DNA of 64,000 bases from Thalassobaculaceae bacterium (GCA_029212785.1 JARGOG010000002.1:100644-164643); one strand, 5' to 3'; shown: positions 1 to 9,146, numbered from the stretch's first letter. Notes: generated from the sequence alone by a model not told the origin. Numbers and translations: made by a program.

Positions 1-1259
1 GGGTTCTGCTCGCTGGTGGGATAGATCGTCTCCAGGGACTCGCCCGCCGCCGGCACCGCCGTGCCCAGGGTCATCAGGTCCCATTCATCCTTGGCCGATC
101 CGGCGTCCTTCACTGAGAACGGATAGGCCTCCTGGATCAACTGGTGATCCCAGGACCGGAAATACGCTTCCCGGCCCTTCAGGATGTCGAACTTGGCCCC
201 CTTCTCGAAATAGGTGATCAGGTCCTCGCTGTTCGTGGACTTGGTCTCCTCCATCGCCTGGGCCATCAGCTTGAGGGCGATGTATTCGATCCAGGCGTGG
301 TTCTCCGGCGGTTTGCCGTACCGCTTCTGGAACGCCGCGACGAAGGCCTTGGAGGCCGGGACGTCCAGGGTGTGGTACCAGACCGTCGGCCAGGTGCCGC
401 TCAGGTTGCCGGGACCGGCCGCCCAAGCGTCGGCGGTGTTCAGGTTGAACCCGACCATCGGGAAGGGCAGGCCGTATTCGGCATACTGCTTCACGAAGTT
501 GGTCACCTGGTTGCCCGCCAGATTCAGGCAGACCACGTCCGGTTGGGACTGGCGGATCTTCAGCAGGTACGGGCTGAAGTCGGTCACGTCCGTCGCCACC
601 AACTCGTCGCCGGCCAGGGTGGCGTCATTGGCGGCGAAGAATTCCTTGGCCGCGCGCAGCAGATCGTGCCCGAAGACATAGTCCGCCGTCATCGTGTGGA
701 AGGTCTTGCCCTTCACCATGCCGTCGCGCAGCAGCGACTTGCCGACCGCGTTGACCATCACCGTGTTCGGGATGTCGGTGCAGAACATGTAGCGGTTGCA
801 GTTCTTGCCGCGCAGCGTGTCGGACCGGGGACCGAGTGCCATGAACAGCTTCTGGTTTCGGGCGGCGACCTGGGAGATCGCGAGCGCCGAGGCCGAGCTG
901 ATCTCGCCCATCAGCACGTCCTTCTGGTCGCGCTCGATCATCCGCTGCGCCTTGGTGGCGGCGGTATTCGGGTTGACCGAATCCTCGGACGTCACGTCGA
1001 GCGGGCGACCCAGCACGCCGCCGGCGGCATTGATCTCCTCGGCCGCCATCTGGATCCCGAGCACCGCCCATTCGCCGAGGGTGCCCAGGAACCCTGTCAT
1101 CGGCGTGAGATGGCCGATGCGGATGGCGTCGGCCTGCGCCGTGACGATCGACGGAAAGCCGAGGCCGGCGCCGGCGATCGCGCCGCCGCCGATCTGCAGG
1201 GCCCGGCGTCGGGTGACCGGTGCCGACACCGACAGGGGATTCGTGTCACGCTGCTTCAT
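1..1259 (-). CDS. Branched-chain amino-acid-type ABC transporter substrate-binding protein (3' end outside window)
   Basis: This is a periplasmic binding protein of the Leu/Ile/Val (Peripla_BP_6) type. It delivers a small amino-acid- or amide-like ligand to a Liv-type importer whose other genes are not in the window. The frame is not in the ORF track because it runs off the left edge; I translated it by hand. The N-terminus has a twin-arginine-like leader (TRRRALQIGGGAIAGAGLG) ending near AQA. The mature protein begins with IRIGHLTPMTGFLGTLGE and continues with NAAGGVLGRPL, both typical of the family. ATG at 1259 is preferred over the adjacent ATG at 1262 because GGGAGGG then lies 4 bases upstream. 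About 419 residues are visible. The IclR gene just upstream on the same strand suggests local control. The ligand is unknown. Confidence 0.85.
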   Translation of the reverse strand, partial: MKQRDTNPLSVSAPVTRRRALQIGGGAIAGAGLGFPSIVTAQADAIRIGHLTPMTGFLGTLGEWAVLGIQMAAEEINAAGGVLGRPLDVTSEDSVNPNTAATKAQRMIERDQKDVLMGEISSASALAISQVAARNQKLFMALGPRSDTLRGKNCNRYMFCTDIPNTVMVNAVGKSLLRDGMVKGKTFHTMTADYVFGHDLLRAAKEFFAANDATLAGDELVATDVTDFSPYLLKIRQSQPDVVCLNLAGNQVTNFVKQYAEYGLPFPMVGFNLNTADAWAAGPGNLSGTWPTVWYHTLDVPASKAFVAAFQKRYGKPPENHAWIEYIALKLMAQAMEETKSTNSEDLITYFEKGAKFDILKGREAYFRSWDHQLIQEAYPFSVKDAGSAKDEWDLMTLGTAVPAAGESLETIYPTSEQN

Positions 1260-1284
1260 CATTCCCTCCCTGGTACTTTTTTAT

Positions 1285-1308
1285 ATTTGGTATGGTCGCA
1301 TATGAAAT
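1285..1308. promoter_or_regulatory. Imperfect 24-bp dyad upstream of the binding-protein gene
   Basis: ATTTGGTATG and CATATGAAAT flank GTCG; the arms match at 8 of 10 positions, with a perfect core TATG-GTCG-CATA. The site lies in a short A+T-rich patch 26-49 bases upstream of the binding-protein start. It is a candidate operator for the adjacent IclR regulator. That assignment is inference from position and symmetry only. Confidence 0.4.
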
Positions 1309-1491
1309 TCACATTGTCGGATAATGTCAACCGGATGCACGACTGCCGCCGCCTGGAATGGCGTTGCTTGGCCGAGACGATGAGGGACCGGGGTCGTAGC
1401 GGTACTCGGGGGTGAAACCAGACGTCCGACGTCAGCCGGATCGCGCCATGGCGAATCCGTCTTCAGAACGCGGCAGGATGCGGCGTGACGG

Positions 1492-2289
1492 TTACTGGGC
1501 CCGGCGACCCAGGGCGCTGCAGGCGCGGTCTGCGGCGGTCTGCAGCATCGGCAGCTTGCCCTGCAGGGTGGTCATGGACATGCGCCAGACCGGTCCGGAA
1601 ATGCCGATCGCGCCGATCACGTCGTCCTTGAAGTCGACGACCGGCACGGCGGCGCACCGCACCTCGGTGAACAGCTCCGCATCGTCATAGGCGAGGCCGG
1701 TCTCGCGGATCGTCGTGAGTTCCGCCGTCAGGCGTTCCGGGTCGGTGATGGTCGTCGGCGTGAACGCGGTGAGCTCGACCTCGGTGTAATAGCGCTCAAG
1801 CTGGTGTGGCTGCAGGTGGGCGAGCAGGATCTTGCCGACGGCCGTCGCATAGGCTGGGCGCACGGTCCCCGGATCCTCGCTGACCCGCAGCGGGCTGGTG
1901 CCCTCTTTGCGGGCCATGATGGCGGTATTGTTGCCGGCCCAGACGGCGAAATGGGATGTCTCTCCGCTGTCGCGGGCGAGATCGAGCAGGATCGGACTCA
2001 CGATGCTGGAAAGCTCGACATCGTTCAAAGCGGCCGCCGCCAGCAGGAACATCGGCCGGCCGATATGGTACTTCTTGCTCTTGTCGTCCTGGCGGACATA
2101 GCCGAGCTGCACCATGGTCTTCACCAGATGGAAGGCGGTGCTGTTGTTCAGTTCAACCGCTTTGCTGAGCTCGGAAAGCTGAACGCCGCCGGGCGTCTGG
2201 CCAATGCATTCGAGAATGGCGAAAGCGCGTGCCAGAGATTGAATACCCGGCTTCTCGATCTTGTTTGCCCCCAGCGCTTTGTCGCTCAC
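1492..2289 (-). CDS. IclR-family transcriptional regulator
   Basis: This is a 265-residue DNA-binding regulator, the usual IclR length. The N-terminal winged HTH (about residues 15-77) reads SLARAFAILECIGQTPGGVQ, then LSELSKAVELNNSTAFHLVK, then LGYVRQDD. The C-terminal IclR effector domain (about 90-260) includes TSHFAVWAGNNTAIMARKEG and AVGKILLAHL. In this family a small organic acid or aromatic ligand binds that domain and controls flanking catabolic genes. Here the gene sits between the binding protein (same strand, downstream) and a divergent flavoprotein, so either may be its target. Dyads lie in both flanking intergenic regions. Start is as in the ORF track. Confidence 0.9.
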   Translation of the reverse strand: MSDKALGANKIEKPGIQSLARAFAILECIGQTPGGVQLSELSKAVELNNSTAFHLVKTMVQLGYVRQDDKSKKYHIGRPMFLLAAAALNDVELSSIVSPILLDLARDSGETSHFAVWAGNNTAIMARKEGTSPLRVSEDPGTVRPAYATAVGKILLAHLQPHQLERYYTEVELTAFTPTTITDPERLTAELTTIRETGLAYDDAELFTEVRCAAVPVVDFKDDVIGAIGISGPVWRMSMTTLQGKLPMLQTAADRACSALGRRAQ

Positions 2290-2444
2290 GATCCGTACCC
2301 GGTTCTCGTTCTGAACATTGAAGCCTGCCCGTGGCCGCTTTCCCGCCGGGCCGACGATCGACTGTGCATGTGCACACAGGAAAATTCAATCGGCCTCCGG
2401 TTGCAGACAGGTCTCGGCCGATGGCTCGGCACAGATGCGATCTT

Positions 2445-2467
2445 ATACAATTGATCAGAATTTGTAT
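2445..2467. promoter_or_regulatory. Dyad in the iclR/flavoprotein divergent promoter region
   Basis: ATACAA and TTGTAT are perfect inverted arms separated by 11 bases, in the A+T-rich part of the 254-bp region between the divergent IclR and flavoprotein genes. It is a plausible regulator site. The arms do not match the other IclR-associated dyad at 1285-1308, so a shared protein is not shown. Confidence 0.4.
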
Positions 2468-2543
2468 TTGGCAATGTTGAATTGTCGTGGCCGCCAATGC
2501 TCCAATCAGCGATGTGCGGGATCATCCGCGAAGGAGGCGCAGG

Positions 2544-4247
2544 GTGGCGATCGGTGAGGCCGACGTGAACCGGGACTATGACGTGATCGTGCTTGGCGCC
2601 GGGGCCGCCGGCATGACCGCCGCGGTCGTCGCCGCCCATGAGGGGTTGGACGTTCTGCTGCTCGACAAGACGGACAGGATCGGCGGCACCGCGGCCATCT
2701 CGGGCGGCATGGTCTGGGCGCCGGGCAGCGGGCCGGCGAAGCGCGCGGGGAAATCTGACTCCCTGGACGATGCCCGGACCTATCTTCAGGCCGTCATCGG
2801 CAACCACGGCAACGCGACCCTGCGCGAGACGTTTCTGACCCGCGCGGCGGAAGCGATCGACTATCTCGACCGCAACACCAGCGTCCGGCTCGTGCCGCTG
2901 TCGTTCTATCCGGACTACTATCCGGACCTGCCGGGCGCGTCGCGTGGCGGCCGGGTGCTGGAACCGCTGGCGTTCGACGCCCGCACGCTGGGCGCGGCCT
3001 TCCCGCTGCTGCGCGCGCCACTGCCGGAGTTCACCCTGTTCGGCGGCATGATGATCGCCCGGCCCGACATCCCCCATTTCCGTCGGGTCCTGCGGTCTCC
3101 CCGGTCGGCACTCCGGGTCGCGCGGCTGGTCGGGCGTTATCTGCGCCAGCGGCTGTCCCTGCATCGCGGGGCCGATCTCGTGCTCGGCAACGCGCTTGCC
3201 GGACGGCTGATGAAATCGCTGATCGACCTCGGCGTGTCCGTGCGGCTCGGCGCGGCCGCCGGCGGCCTGATGATCGAGGATGGGCGGGTCTGCGGGGCCG
3301 AGATCGCGGTCGGATCCGACACCCATGCGGTGCGCGCGCGGCGGGGTGTGGTGCTGGCGACCGGCGGATTCTCTCATGATGCGGCGTTGCGCGGGGCGCT
3401 GCTTCCGGCAAAGGCAGGCGGAAAATCGGCCGTGCCCTTGGGCAACAGCGGCGACGGCGTGACCCTCGGACGGACGGGCGGCGGTCATATCCCCGAAGGC
3501 AATGCGGGCGGTGCCTTCTGGGTCCCGGTTTCGACCTTCACCCGGCATACCGGCGAGCAGGCGATCTATCCGCACACGGTCACCGACCGGGGCAAGCCGG
3601 GCATGATGGCGGTGGCGCGCGATGGCCGGCGCTTCACCAACGAGTCGAATTCCTATCACGAGTTCGTCCAGGCCATGTTCCGCGCCGACGATACCCAGGG
3701 CACGATCCCGTGCCACCTGATCTGCGACGCCGACGCGCTGTGGCGCTATGGGCTCGGAGCGGTGAAGCCGATGACCCTGCGGCTGTCGCCATATCTGAAG
3801 TGCGGCTATCTCGTCTCGGCGCCGACACTGTCCGATCTCGCCGAGCGGCTCGGGATCGATACCGCGGGGCTCGTGGCGACGGTGGCCCGCTACAACGCCG
3901 ATTCGGAGACCGGGGTCGATACCGCGTTCGGGCGTGGCGGCAACGACTACCACCGATATGTGGGCGATCCGGAGAACCGGCCGAATCCCTGCATGCGGCC
4001 GCTGGTGAAACCGCCCTACTACGCCGTTGCCCTATATCCGGGCGATCTCGGCACGGCCTCGGGGCTTGAGGTCGATGGCAACGGCCGGGTGCTCGACGGC
4101 GCGGCGGTGCCGGTTCCGGGTCTCTACGCCTGCGGCAACGATATGAACTCGGTGATGGCGGGCGCCTATCCGGGCCCGGGAATCACCCTCGGCCCGGCAC
4201 TGGTCTTCGGCTATCTGGTGGGCCGTCACCTGTCCGGGCGCGGCTGA
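2544..4247 (+). CDS. FAD-dependent oxidoreductase (fumarate reductase / 3-ketosteroid dehydrogenase-like)
   Basis: This is a flavoprotein of the succinate dehydrogenase/fumarate reductase FAD_binding_2 family, which oxidises or reduces C=C bonds next to carbonyl groups. A Rossmann dinucleotide motif (VIVLGAGAAGMTAAV) starts near residue 15, followed by DKTDRIGGTAAISGG. The C-terminus has the typical FAD-contact segment GLYACGNDMNSVMAGAYPG and GPALVFGYLVGRHL. I chose GTG at 2544 rather than the ORF-track start at 2487 because AAGGAGG lies 6 bases upstream of it; this gives about 567 residues. No haem-binding domain or signal peptide is present, so it is probably cytoplasmic. The substrate cannot be named. 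It is divergent from the IclR gene and likely under its control. Confidence 0.85.
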   Translation: MAIGEADVNRDYDVIVLGAGAAGMTAAVVAAHEGLDVLLLDKTDRIGGTAAISGGMVWAPGSGPAKRAGKSDSLDDARTYLQAVIGNHGNATLRETFLTRAAEAIDYLDRNTSVRLVPLSFYPDYYPDLPGASRGGRVLEPLAFDARTLGAAFPLLRAPLPEFTLFGGMMIARPDIPHFRRVLRSPRSALRVARLVGRYLRQRLSLHRGADLVLGNALAGRLMKSLIDLGVSVRLGAAAGGLMIEDGRVCGAEIAVGSDTHAVRARRGVVLATGGFSHDAALRGALLPAKAGGKSAVPLGNSGDGVTLGRTGGGHIPEGNAGGAFWVPVSTFTRHTGEQAIYPHTVTDRGKPGMMAVARDGRRFTNESNSYHEFVQAMFRADDTQGTIPCHLICDADALWRYGLGAVKPMTLRLSPYLKCGYLVSAPTLSDLAERLGIDTAGLVATVARYNADSETGVDTAFGRGGNDYHRYVGDPENRPNPCMRPLVKPPYYAVALYPGDLGTASGLEVDGNGRVLDGAAVPVPGLYACGNDMNSVMAGAYPGPGITLGPALVFGYLVGRHLSGRG

Positions 4248-4275
4248 GGCACCGACCCGGACAGGTGGCGTCGAT

Positions 4276-5880
4276 TCAGGCCGGCACGGCGGCCCCGGCG
4301 CGGCGCGGTTCGGCGGCGCCCACCATGGCGCCGTTATCCGGATTGTAGGAGACCGCCTGCATGCCACCGACATTCATGGTTAGCGGCGTCGTCATCTCGA
4401 TCGCATGGCCGCGCTTCTTGAGTTCCGCAATGGTGGCTTCCGGAACGCGGCTCTCCAACTCGACCCGCGCGCCGTCCCACAGCCGCGCGCGCGGCGCCTC
4501 GATGGCGGACTGCAGGTCGAGACCGTAGTTCAGGTGGTGCACATAGGCCTGCGACTGTGTCTGCATGATGCCGTAGCTGCCGGGGGTGCCGAGTGCGAGG
4601 ACGCCGGTACCGTCGACCGTGCCGATGCTCGGCGCGACCACCGACGCCCAGGCCTTGCCGGGTTCGAGGAAGTTCGGCGAGTCCGGCTCCAGGTCGCCCC
4701 AGTTCAGGTAGTTGCTCATGCACACTCCGGTACCCGGGATCACCACGCCGGACCCGAAGATGCCGCCCAGCGTCTGGGTCACGCAGATCAGGTTGCCTTC
4801 CGCATCGGCGGCGGAGAAGGAGGTGGTGTGCTGCTTGGTCCAGTCGGTCTCCGTCATCGGACCGCTGCCCCACTGCTCGGTGCGGCCGATCACCGGTCGG
4901 CCGTCGCCGAGGCGGGTGCGCAGGCGGTCGAGCACATTGGCCTCGAACAACGCCTCGACCTCGGCGCGCGGACGCTTGTTGTAGTGCAGGCGCATTTCCG
5001 AGGCGATGCGGATGGCGCGGAACACGGTGTCCAGATGGTCCGGACCCAGATGGTCCATGGCACCGATGTCGGTTTCCGACAGCATCGCCAGGGTCAGCAG
5101 CATCTGGAAGGATTCCGCCGGCGGCGGAACGGTGTGGATCTTCATGCCGCGGTAGTCGACCTGCATCGGCTCCATGAACCGCGGCTGCACCCGCTCCAGA
5201 TCGGCCATCGAGATCACGCCGCCGATCGACTGCAGATGCTCGGTCATCGTCTTGCCGAGCGGGCCGCCGTACAGATAGCCGCGGCCCTCGGCGCCGATCG
5301 CGTCCAGGGTGTCGGCCAGCAGCGGCTGGCGCAGGACCTGACCGGCCGCCTTGGCGCCGAGCGGGTCGAGGTAGGTCTCGCGCCAGAGGTCCGGATAGTC
5401 GCGGTCGAGACAGAAATCCATCAGCCGCGCGTAGAAGGCCGAGGACGGCACGCCGACACGGGCCAGGCGCGAGGCCTCGGCAAACAGTTCGCCGAGCGGC
5501 TTGGTGCCGTAGGTCTCGTTGATCGTGCACCAGCCGGCGAGGTTGCCCGGCACGCCCGGGGCCTTCGGCCCGGCGGCGATCTCCGCCTTGGTGGTCGAGG
5601 CCGGATCGAAGTTCAGCGGCACCGGCGGGGTGAAGTCGAGCGAGCGGACCCGCTTCTCCTTGGCGATGTACATGGTGGCGAGGCCGTTGCCGGCGAGGCC
5701 GGACATGAAGGGCTCGCAGACATTGAGCGCGGCCGCGGTCGCGACGATGGCGTCGAAGGCGTTGCCGCCCGCCCGCAGGATCTGCGCGCCCGCCGCCGCC
5801 GCCGACGGATGCGCCGCCGCCACCATGCCGCTGACTCCGCGAACCGGAGAGCGCCCCGCTACATATGCAACCTCAGCCAT
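4276..5880 (-). CDS. Gamma-glutamyltransferase-family (Ntn) hydrolase
   Basis: This is a 534-residue member of the gamma-glutamyltranspeptidase family, N-terminal nucleophile enzymes that self-cleave before a catalytic Thr. The expected processing site is HTTSFSAADAEGN, so Thr352 is the likely nucleophile. The large-subunit start MVAAAHPSAAAAGAQILRAG and the small-subunit GTPGSYGI are family hallmarks. The segment that in true GGTs reads DFRExAP, whose Arg binds the gamma-glutamyl carboxylate, reads LDFTPPVPLN here, so glutathione is doubtful as substrate. No signal peptide is obvious, suggesting cytoplasmic location. It is the last gene of the importer/formamidase operon, 33 bases after the formamidase gene. 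An amide or acyl-amino-acid hydrolase role fits that context. Confidence 0.85.
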   Translation of the reverse strand: MAEVAYVAGRSPVRGVSGMVAAAHPSAAAAGAQILRAGGNAFDAIVATAAALNVCEPFMSGLAGNGLATMYIAKEKRVRSLDFTPPVPLNFDPASTTKAEIAAGPKAPGVPGNLAGWCTINETYGTKPLGELFAEASRLARVGVPSSAFYARLMDFCLDRDYPDLWRETYLDPLGAKAAGQVLRQPLLADTLDAIGAEGRGYLYGGPLGKTMTEHLQSIGGVISMADLERVQPRFMEPMQVDYRGMKIHTVPPPAESFQMLLTLAMLSETDIGAMDHLGPDHLDTVFRAIRIASEMRLHYNKRPRAEVEALFEANVLDRLRTRLGDGRPVIGRTEQWGSGPMTETDWTKQHTTSFSAADAEGNLICVTQTLGGIFGSGVVIPGTGVCMSNYLNWGDLEPDSPNFLEPGKAWASVVAPSIGTVDGTGVLALGTPGSYGIMQTQSQAYVHHLNYGLDLQSAIEAPRARLWDGARVELESRVPEATIAELKKRGHAIEMTTPLTMNVGGMQAVSYNPDNGAMVGAAEPRRAGAAVPA

Positions 5881-5913
5881 GTCTTTCTTCCACCCTGTTC
5901 GTTGACTCGGTGT

Positions 5914-8109
5914 TTACGCCGTGAAGCGCCTCACCACGTTGTCGATGATCTTGGAGATGTTGTTGCGGTAGCCGTTGTGGGACAGGCTGCCGCAGAAGGT
6001 GATGGACCCGGTCGAGAACACCGCGCCGCCGTTCGGAGCTTCGAAATAAGTCATGTCCGCCCGAATCAGCGAGGCGTGGGTAACGCCGGTCGCCGTGTTG
6101 CGCTGGGAGAGTTGGTCTTCCAGCACGGCGATGAAGGATTCCTGGTGGCTCTCCGATGAGGCGACGACGATCGCGTGCTCAGGCGTCCCGAGGCGGACAT
6201 CCGCGCGGTCGAGCTCGAACCCGGCCGCACCGCCGCCGGACAGACCGAAATTGCCGAGGACCTCATCGTCAACGCCCTCGAAGATCCATGACGCCCGGGG
6301 ATTGTCGCTGCCGGGCTTGCGCTTGAAATAGGAGCTCTCGAACGCCCCCTGGCTGGAGAAGCCGACGCCGGCCAGCTTCTGTGGCGGGCGGTCGTTGCGC
6401 CGCCACAACCCGCCATAGGCGCCGTCCAACTGGTTGAAGTACTCGCCCGGCTCGGCTGCCCAGGCGCGGATGCCGCCCTCGGCCCGGCGGATCTCGATCA
6501 TGCCGGGGATGTCCGGATTGCGGGCGACGCGCCAGTAGAAGCCGTTGCCGCCCATGTACATGAAGTGGCCGCCGCCCTCGACGTAGTCCTGGAGACCGTC
6601 CAGCGTGCCTTTGGTGTGGTACTCCGGATGCGAACCGGTGATCACCAGCTTATAGGGCTTCAGGATATCGACGCCCTCGTCGTCCAGGTCCTCGTCGGTG
6701 ACGATGTCGAAATCGTGGCCCAACTCCTCGAGCCAATCGAGCAGATGGGTGTCGGCCGGGAAGTGGCGCAGGCCCGATCCCCGTGCATCGTTGAAGGTGA
6801 GGTAGCCCGGACGCATGGTGACCAGCGGGCGCAGTCGCGAGGACATGCACACGCCGCTGTTGTCCGGGTGGTAGTTGTAGGTCGAGTAAGCGTAGTCCGA
6901 TACGTCGTCGGCGTTGTTCGGATAGGCCCCCCAGTTCGTCATCCGCGTGCGGAACGCGTGGTCGACGTTGCCGCGGGCGTGGTTGCCGTAGACCTGGTAG
7001 GTGAAGGTCGAGGCGAGGAAACAGATATCGGCCTGCTTGGTCCCGGTCGCCGGGCGGACATAGAACGGGATGATGTCCTCGGCCTCGCCGCAGCGCAGGC
7101 GCGCACCGTACAGCCCGCTCTTGGCGTCGGCCGGGATATCGATGACGAAATCGGTCTCCCAGCCGCAATCGTACAGATCGTCCTCGTGGAAATGGATGGC
7201 GGCGTACTGCTGCGGCGCGTGCTGCCAGCTCATCTCTTCACCGGTCCAGGTCGATCCCTTCATCGCCCGGGTCGGCATGTTGATCAGGGTGCCGTGCAGG
7301 CCGTTCGGGCCGGTGTCGCGCACGCTCTGACCGGAGATCTCCTGGGCGAAATCCCAGGCCGCCACCAGCCCGTCGACCGGACCGCCGTCGAGCACGGCGG
7401 CGACCTCGTCACCCGACAGGACGCGGCCGGCGACGAAGGGCCATTCGATCTTGCCGTTGAAATGCCCGGTGACGACCCGGCCCGGCTCGGCGGCGATCAG
7501 CAGCGGCTTCTCACTGGTGAGCACCGGTGTGCCGGAAACCTGGCGCGTGGCGGTGCCGGTGTCGTCCGACATCACCTGCGGGGTCAGCGGGGTCTGCGAT
7601 ACCGACAGGGCGCCGGTGGTGCCGTCGACGCTGGCATGGATCCGGTACCAGCATCGGGCACGCGGCCGCTTGCCGAGGGACAGGGTCTCGACCTTGCCGC
7701 CACCGAGACCGATCCGCAGGCTCACGCCCTCGGGGCCAACATCGAGCGAGAACCCTTCGCCGGCGACCGCATCCAGGGTCGAAATCACGGTCTGCAAGCC
7801 CTTGGCCGGCAGGGTCGGCCACACGGTTGCGCCGATTGTCAGGGATCCGGCGATGGCGCCGGCCGGCGGATGGCTTTCGACCTTGGCATAGGAACCGAGA
7901 TACACCGGCTGCAGGCGGGACGGAAAAGACCCGGACGCCATCGGGACGTCGATCAGCTTCATGCCGGGGCCGGCCGGGTTCGGATCGCCGTGGCGGATGC
8001 GCACGACGTCCATGGCGTAGGGGTCCTCGAAGGTCGAAGACACCTTGAACTCGATGCGCCCCCCGGGTGTGGCGGACATACGGTCCGGATAGCCGGTCAG
8101 CGGAAGCAT
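5914..8109 (-). CDS. N,N-dimethylformamidase large (beta) subunit homologue
   Basis: This 731-residue protein resembles the large subunit of N,N-dimethylformamidase, an iron-dependent amidohydrolase that cleaves formamides. The N-terminus (LTGYPDRMSATPGGRIEFKV) opens a beta domain. A LamG-like sandwich lies around residues 60-270 (ending near AAWDFAQEISG), and a ThuA/glutamine-amidotransferase-like domain around 400-600 (HLLDWLEELGHDFDIVTDED, then LVITGSHPEYHT). In the known enzyme two Tyr and one Glu of this subunit hold the iron; Tyr-rich segments such as SDYAYSTYNYHPDN are present, but I cannot assign ligands without alignment. The separate small subunit of the classical enzyme is not adjacent. 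GAGGGA 7 bases upstream supports the ATG. It follows the importer permease on the same strand. Confidence 0.8.
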   Translation of the reverse strand: MLPLTGYPDRMSATPGGRIEFKVSSTFEDPYAMDVVRIRHGDPNPAGPGMKLIDVPMASGSFPSRLQPVYLGSYAKVESHPPAGAIAGSLTIGATVWPTLPAKGLQTVISTLDAVAGEGFSLDVGPEGVSLRIGLGGGKVETLSLGKRPRARCWYRIHASVDGTTGALSVSQTPLTPQVMSDDTGTATRQVSGTPVLTSEKPLLIAAEPGRVVTGHFNGKIEWPFVAGRVLSGDEVAAVLDGGPVDGLVAAWDFAQEISGQSVRDTGPNGLHGTLINMPTRAMKGSTWTGEEMSWQHAPQQYAAIHFHEDDLYDCGWETDFVIDIPADAKSGLYGARLRCGEAEDIIPFYVRPATGTKQADICFLASTFTYQVYGNHARGNVDHAFRTRMTNWGAYPNNADDVSDYAYSTYNYHPDNSGVCMSSRLRPLVTMRPGYLTFNDARGSGLRHFPADTHLLDWLEELGHDFDIVTDEDLDDEGVDILKPYKLVITGSHPEYHTKGTLDGLQDYVEGGGHFMYMGGNGFYWRVARNPDIPGMIEIRRAEGGIRAWAAEPGEYFNQLDGAYGGLWRRNDRPPQKLAGVGFSSQGAFESSYFKRKPGSDNPRASWIFEGVDDEVLGNFGLSGGGAAGFELDRADVRLGTPEHAIVVASSESHQESFIAVLEDQLSQRNTATGVTHASLIRADMTYFEAPNGGAVFSTGSITFCGSLSHNGYRNNISKIIDNVVRRFTA

Positions 8110-8181
8110 GGCAGTCCCTCATCGATATGGATCGGTCGACGCGGACGCGCCGGGAGGTCAGTTTCAGGTCTAATCGGGCGA

Positions 8182-8204
8182 ATGCGAAGCCGGAGATTCC
8201 GCAT
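8182..8204 (-). other. Imperfect intergenic hairpin between permease and formamidase genes
   Basis: On the minus strand ATGCGGAA can pair with TTCGCAT apart from one bulged G. It lies in the 122-bp gap between the DppC-like permease and the formamidase homologue. It may be an mRNA processing or stabilising element. Evidence is the symmetry only. Confidence 0.3.
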
Positions 8205-8231
8205 CCGAACGGGCGGTGGGTCGGGGGCCGA

Positions 8232-9146
8232 TCAGGCGTCGGCGCCCCGGATCTTCGGATCGAGCGCGTCCCGCAGCCCGTCGCCGAGCAGGTTCAGGCC
8301 GAGCATGGCAAGGATGATCGCGATCCCGGGGAACACACTCATCCACCACATGCCGAGCAGGATGTAGTCCTTGCCCTCGAACAGGATCGTGCCCCAGGTC
8401 GGGGTCGGCGGGCGCACGCCGAGGCCGAGGAAGCTCAGGGACGTTTCGACGATGATGGCGTTGGCGACCAGCAGGGTCGCCTGCACGGTGATCGGCGCCA
8501 GGCAGTTGAGCAGCACGTGCTTGAACAGGCGGACATACATCGGCAGGCCGATGACGATGGCGGCCTGGACGTACTCCTCCTCCTTCTGGGTCAGCACCGC
8601 GCTGCGGGTGATGCGCGCGAGCTGCGGCGTCGACACCACGGCGATGACGACGATGACGTTGAAGATGCTGGGGCCGAGGACCGCCAGGATGCCGATCGCC
8701 AGGATCAGCGCGGGGAACGCCAGCAAGACGTCCATGCAGCGCATGATGATGTCGTCGACGAAGCCGCCGATATAGCCCGCCAGCGCGCCGCCGGCGACGC
8801 CGCAGATGGTCGCCACCGTGATGCTGATCACGCCGACCATCAGGGAGATCTGGGTCCCGTGAATGACCCGGCTCAGCAGGTCGCGACCGTACTGGTCGGT
8901 GCCGAGCCAGTGGGTGATGGACGGGCCCAGGAGGCGCATGCCGAGGTCCTGCGCGTTGGGATCGTATGGCGAGATGAAGTCGGCGGTCAGGGCGACCAGG
9001 ATCGCCAGAACGAAGACGATCAGCCCGGCGACGGCCAGCTTGTTGGAGGCAAAGGCGTCGACGAACAGCTGCAACTGCCCGCGTGGCGGCGGCGGCTCCT
9101 GGGTGTCGGCCGCGACGACCACGATTGCTGGATCCTGGGTAGTCAT
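8232..9146 (-). CDS. Dipeptide/oligopeptide-type ABC transporter permease, DppC-like
   Basis: This is an inner-membrane permease of 304 residues, the normal length for DppC/OppC. It has an N-terminal cytoplasmic segment and one TM helix (LAVAGLIVFVLAILVAL). A periplasmic loop follows with the conserved LLGPSITHWLGTDQYGRDLLSRVIHG, and then a five-helix BPD_transp_1 domain. The EAA-type coupling loop contains EEYVQAAIVIGLPMYVRLFK. The C-terminal NLLGDGLRDALDPK is diagnostic for DppC. It pairs with the DppB-like permease 61 bases upstream to form the channel of importer 1. Confidence 0.93.
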   Translation of the reverse strand: MTTQDPAIVVVAADTQEPPPPRGQLQLFVDAFASNKLAVAGLIVFVLAILVALTADFISPYDPNAQDLGMRLLGPSITHWLGTDQYGRDLLSRVIHGTQISLMVGVISITVATICGVAGGALAGYIGGFVDDIIMRCMDVLLAFPALILAIGILAVLGPSIFNVIVVIAVVSTPQLARITRSAVLTQKEEEYVQAAIVIGLPMYVRLFKHVLLNCLAPITVQATLLVANAIIVETSLSFLGLGVRPPTPTWGTILFEGKDYILLGMWWMSVFPGIAIILAMLGLNLLGDGLRDALDPKIRGADA

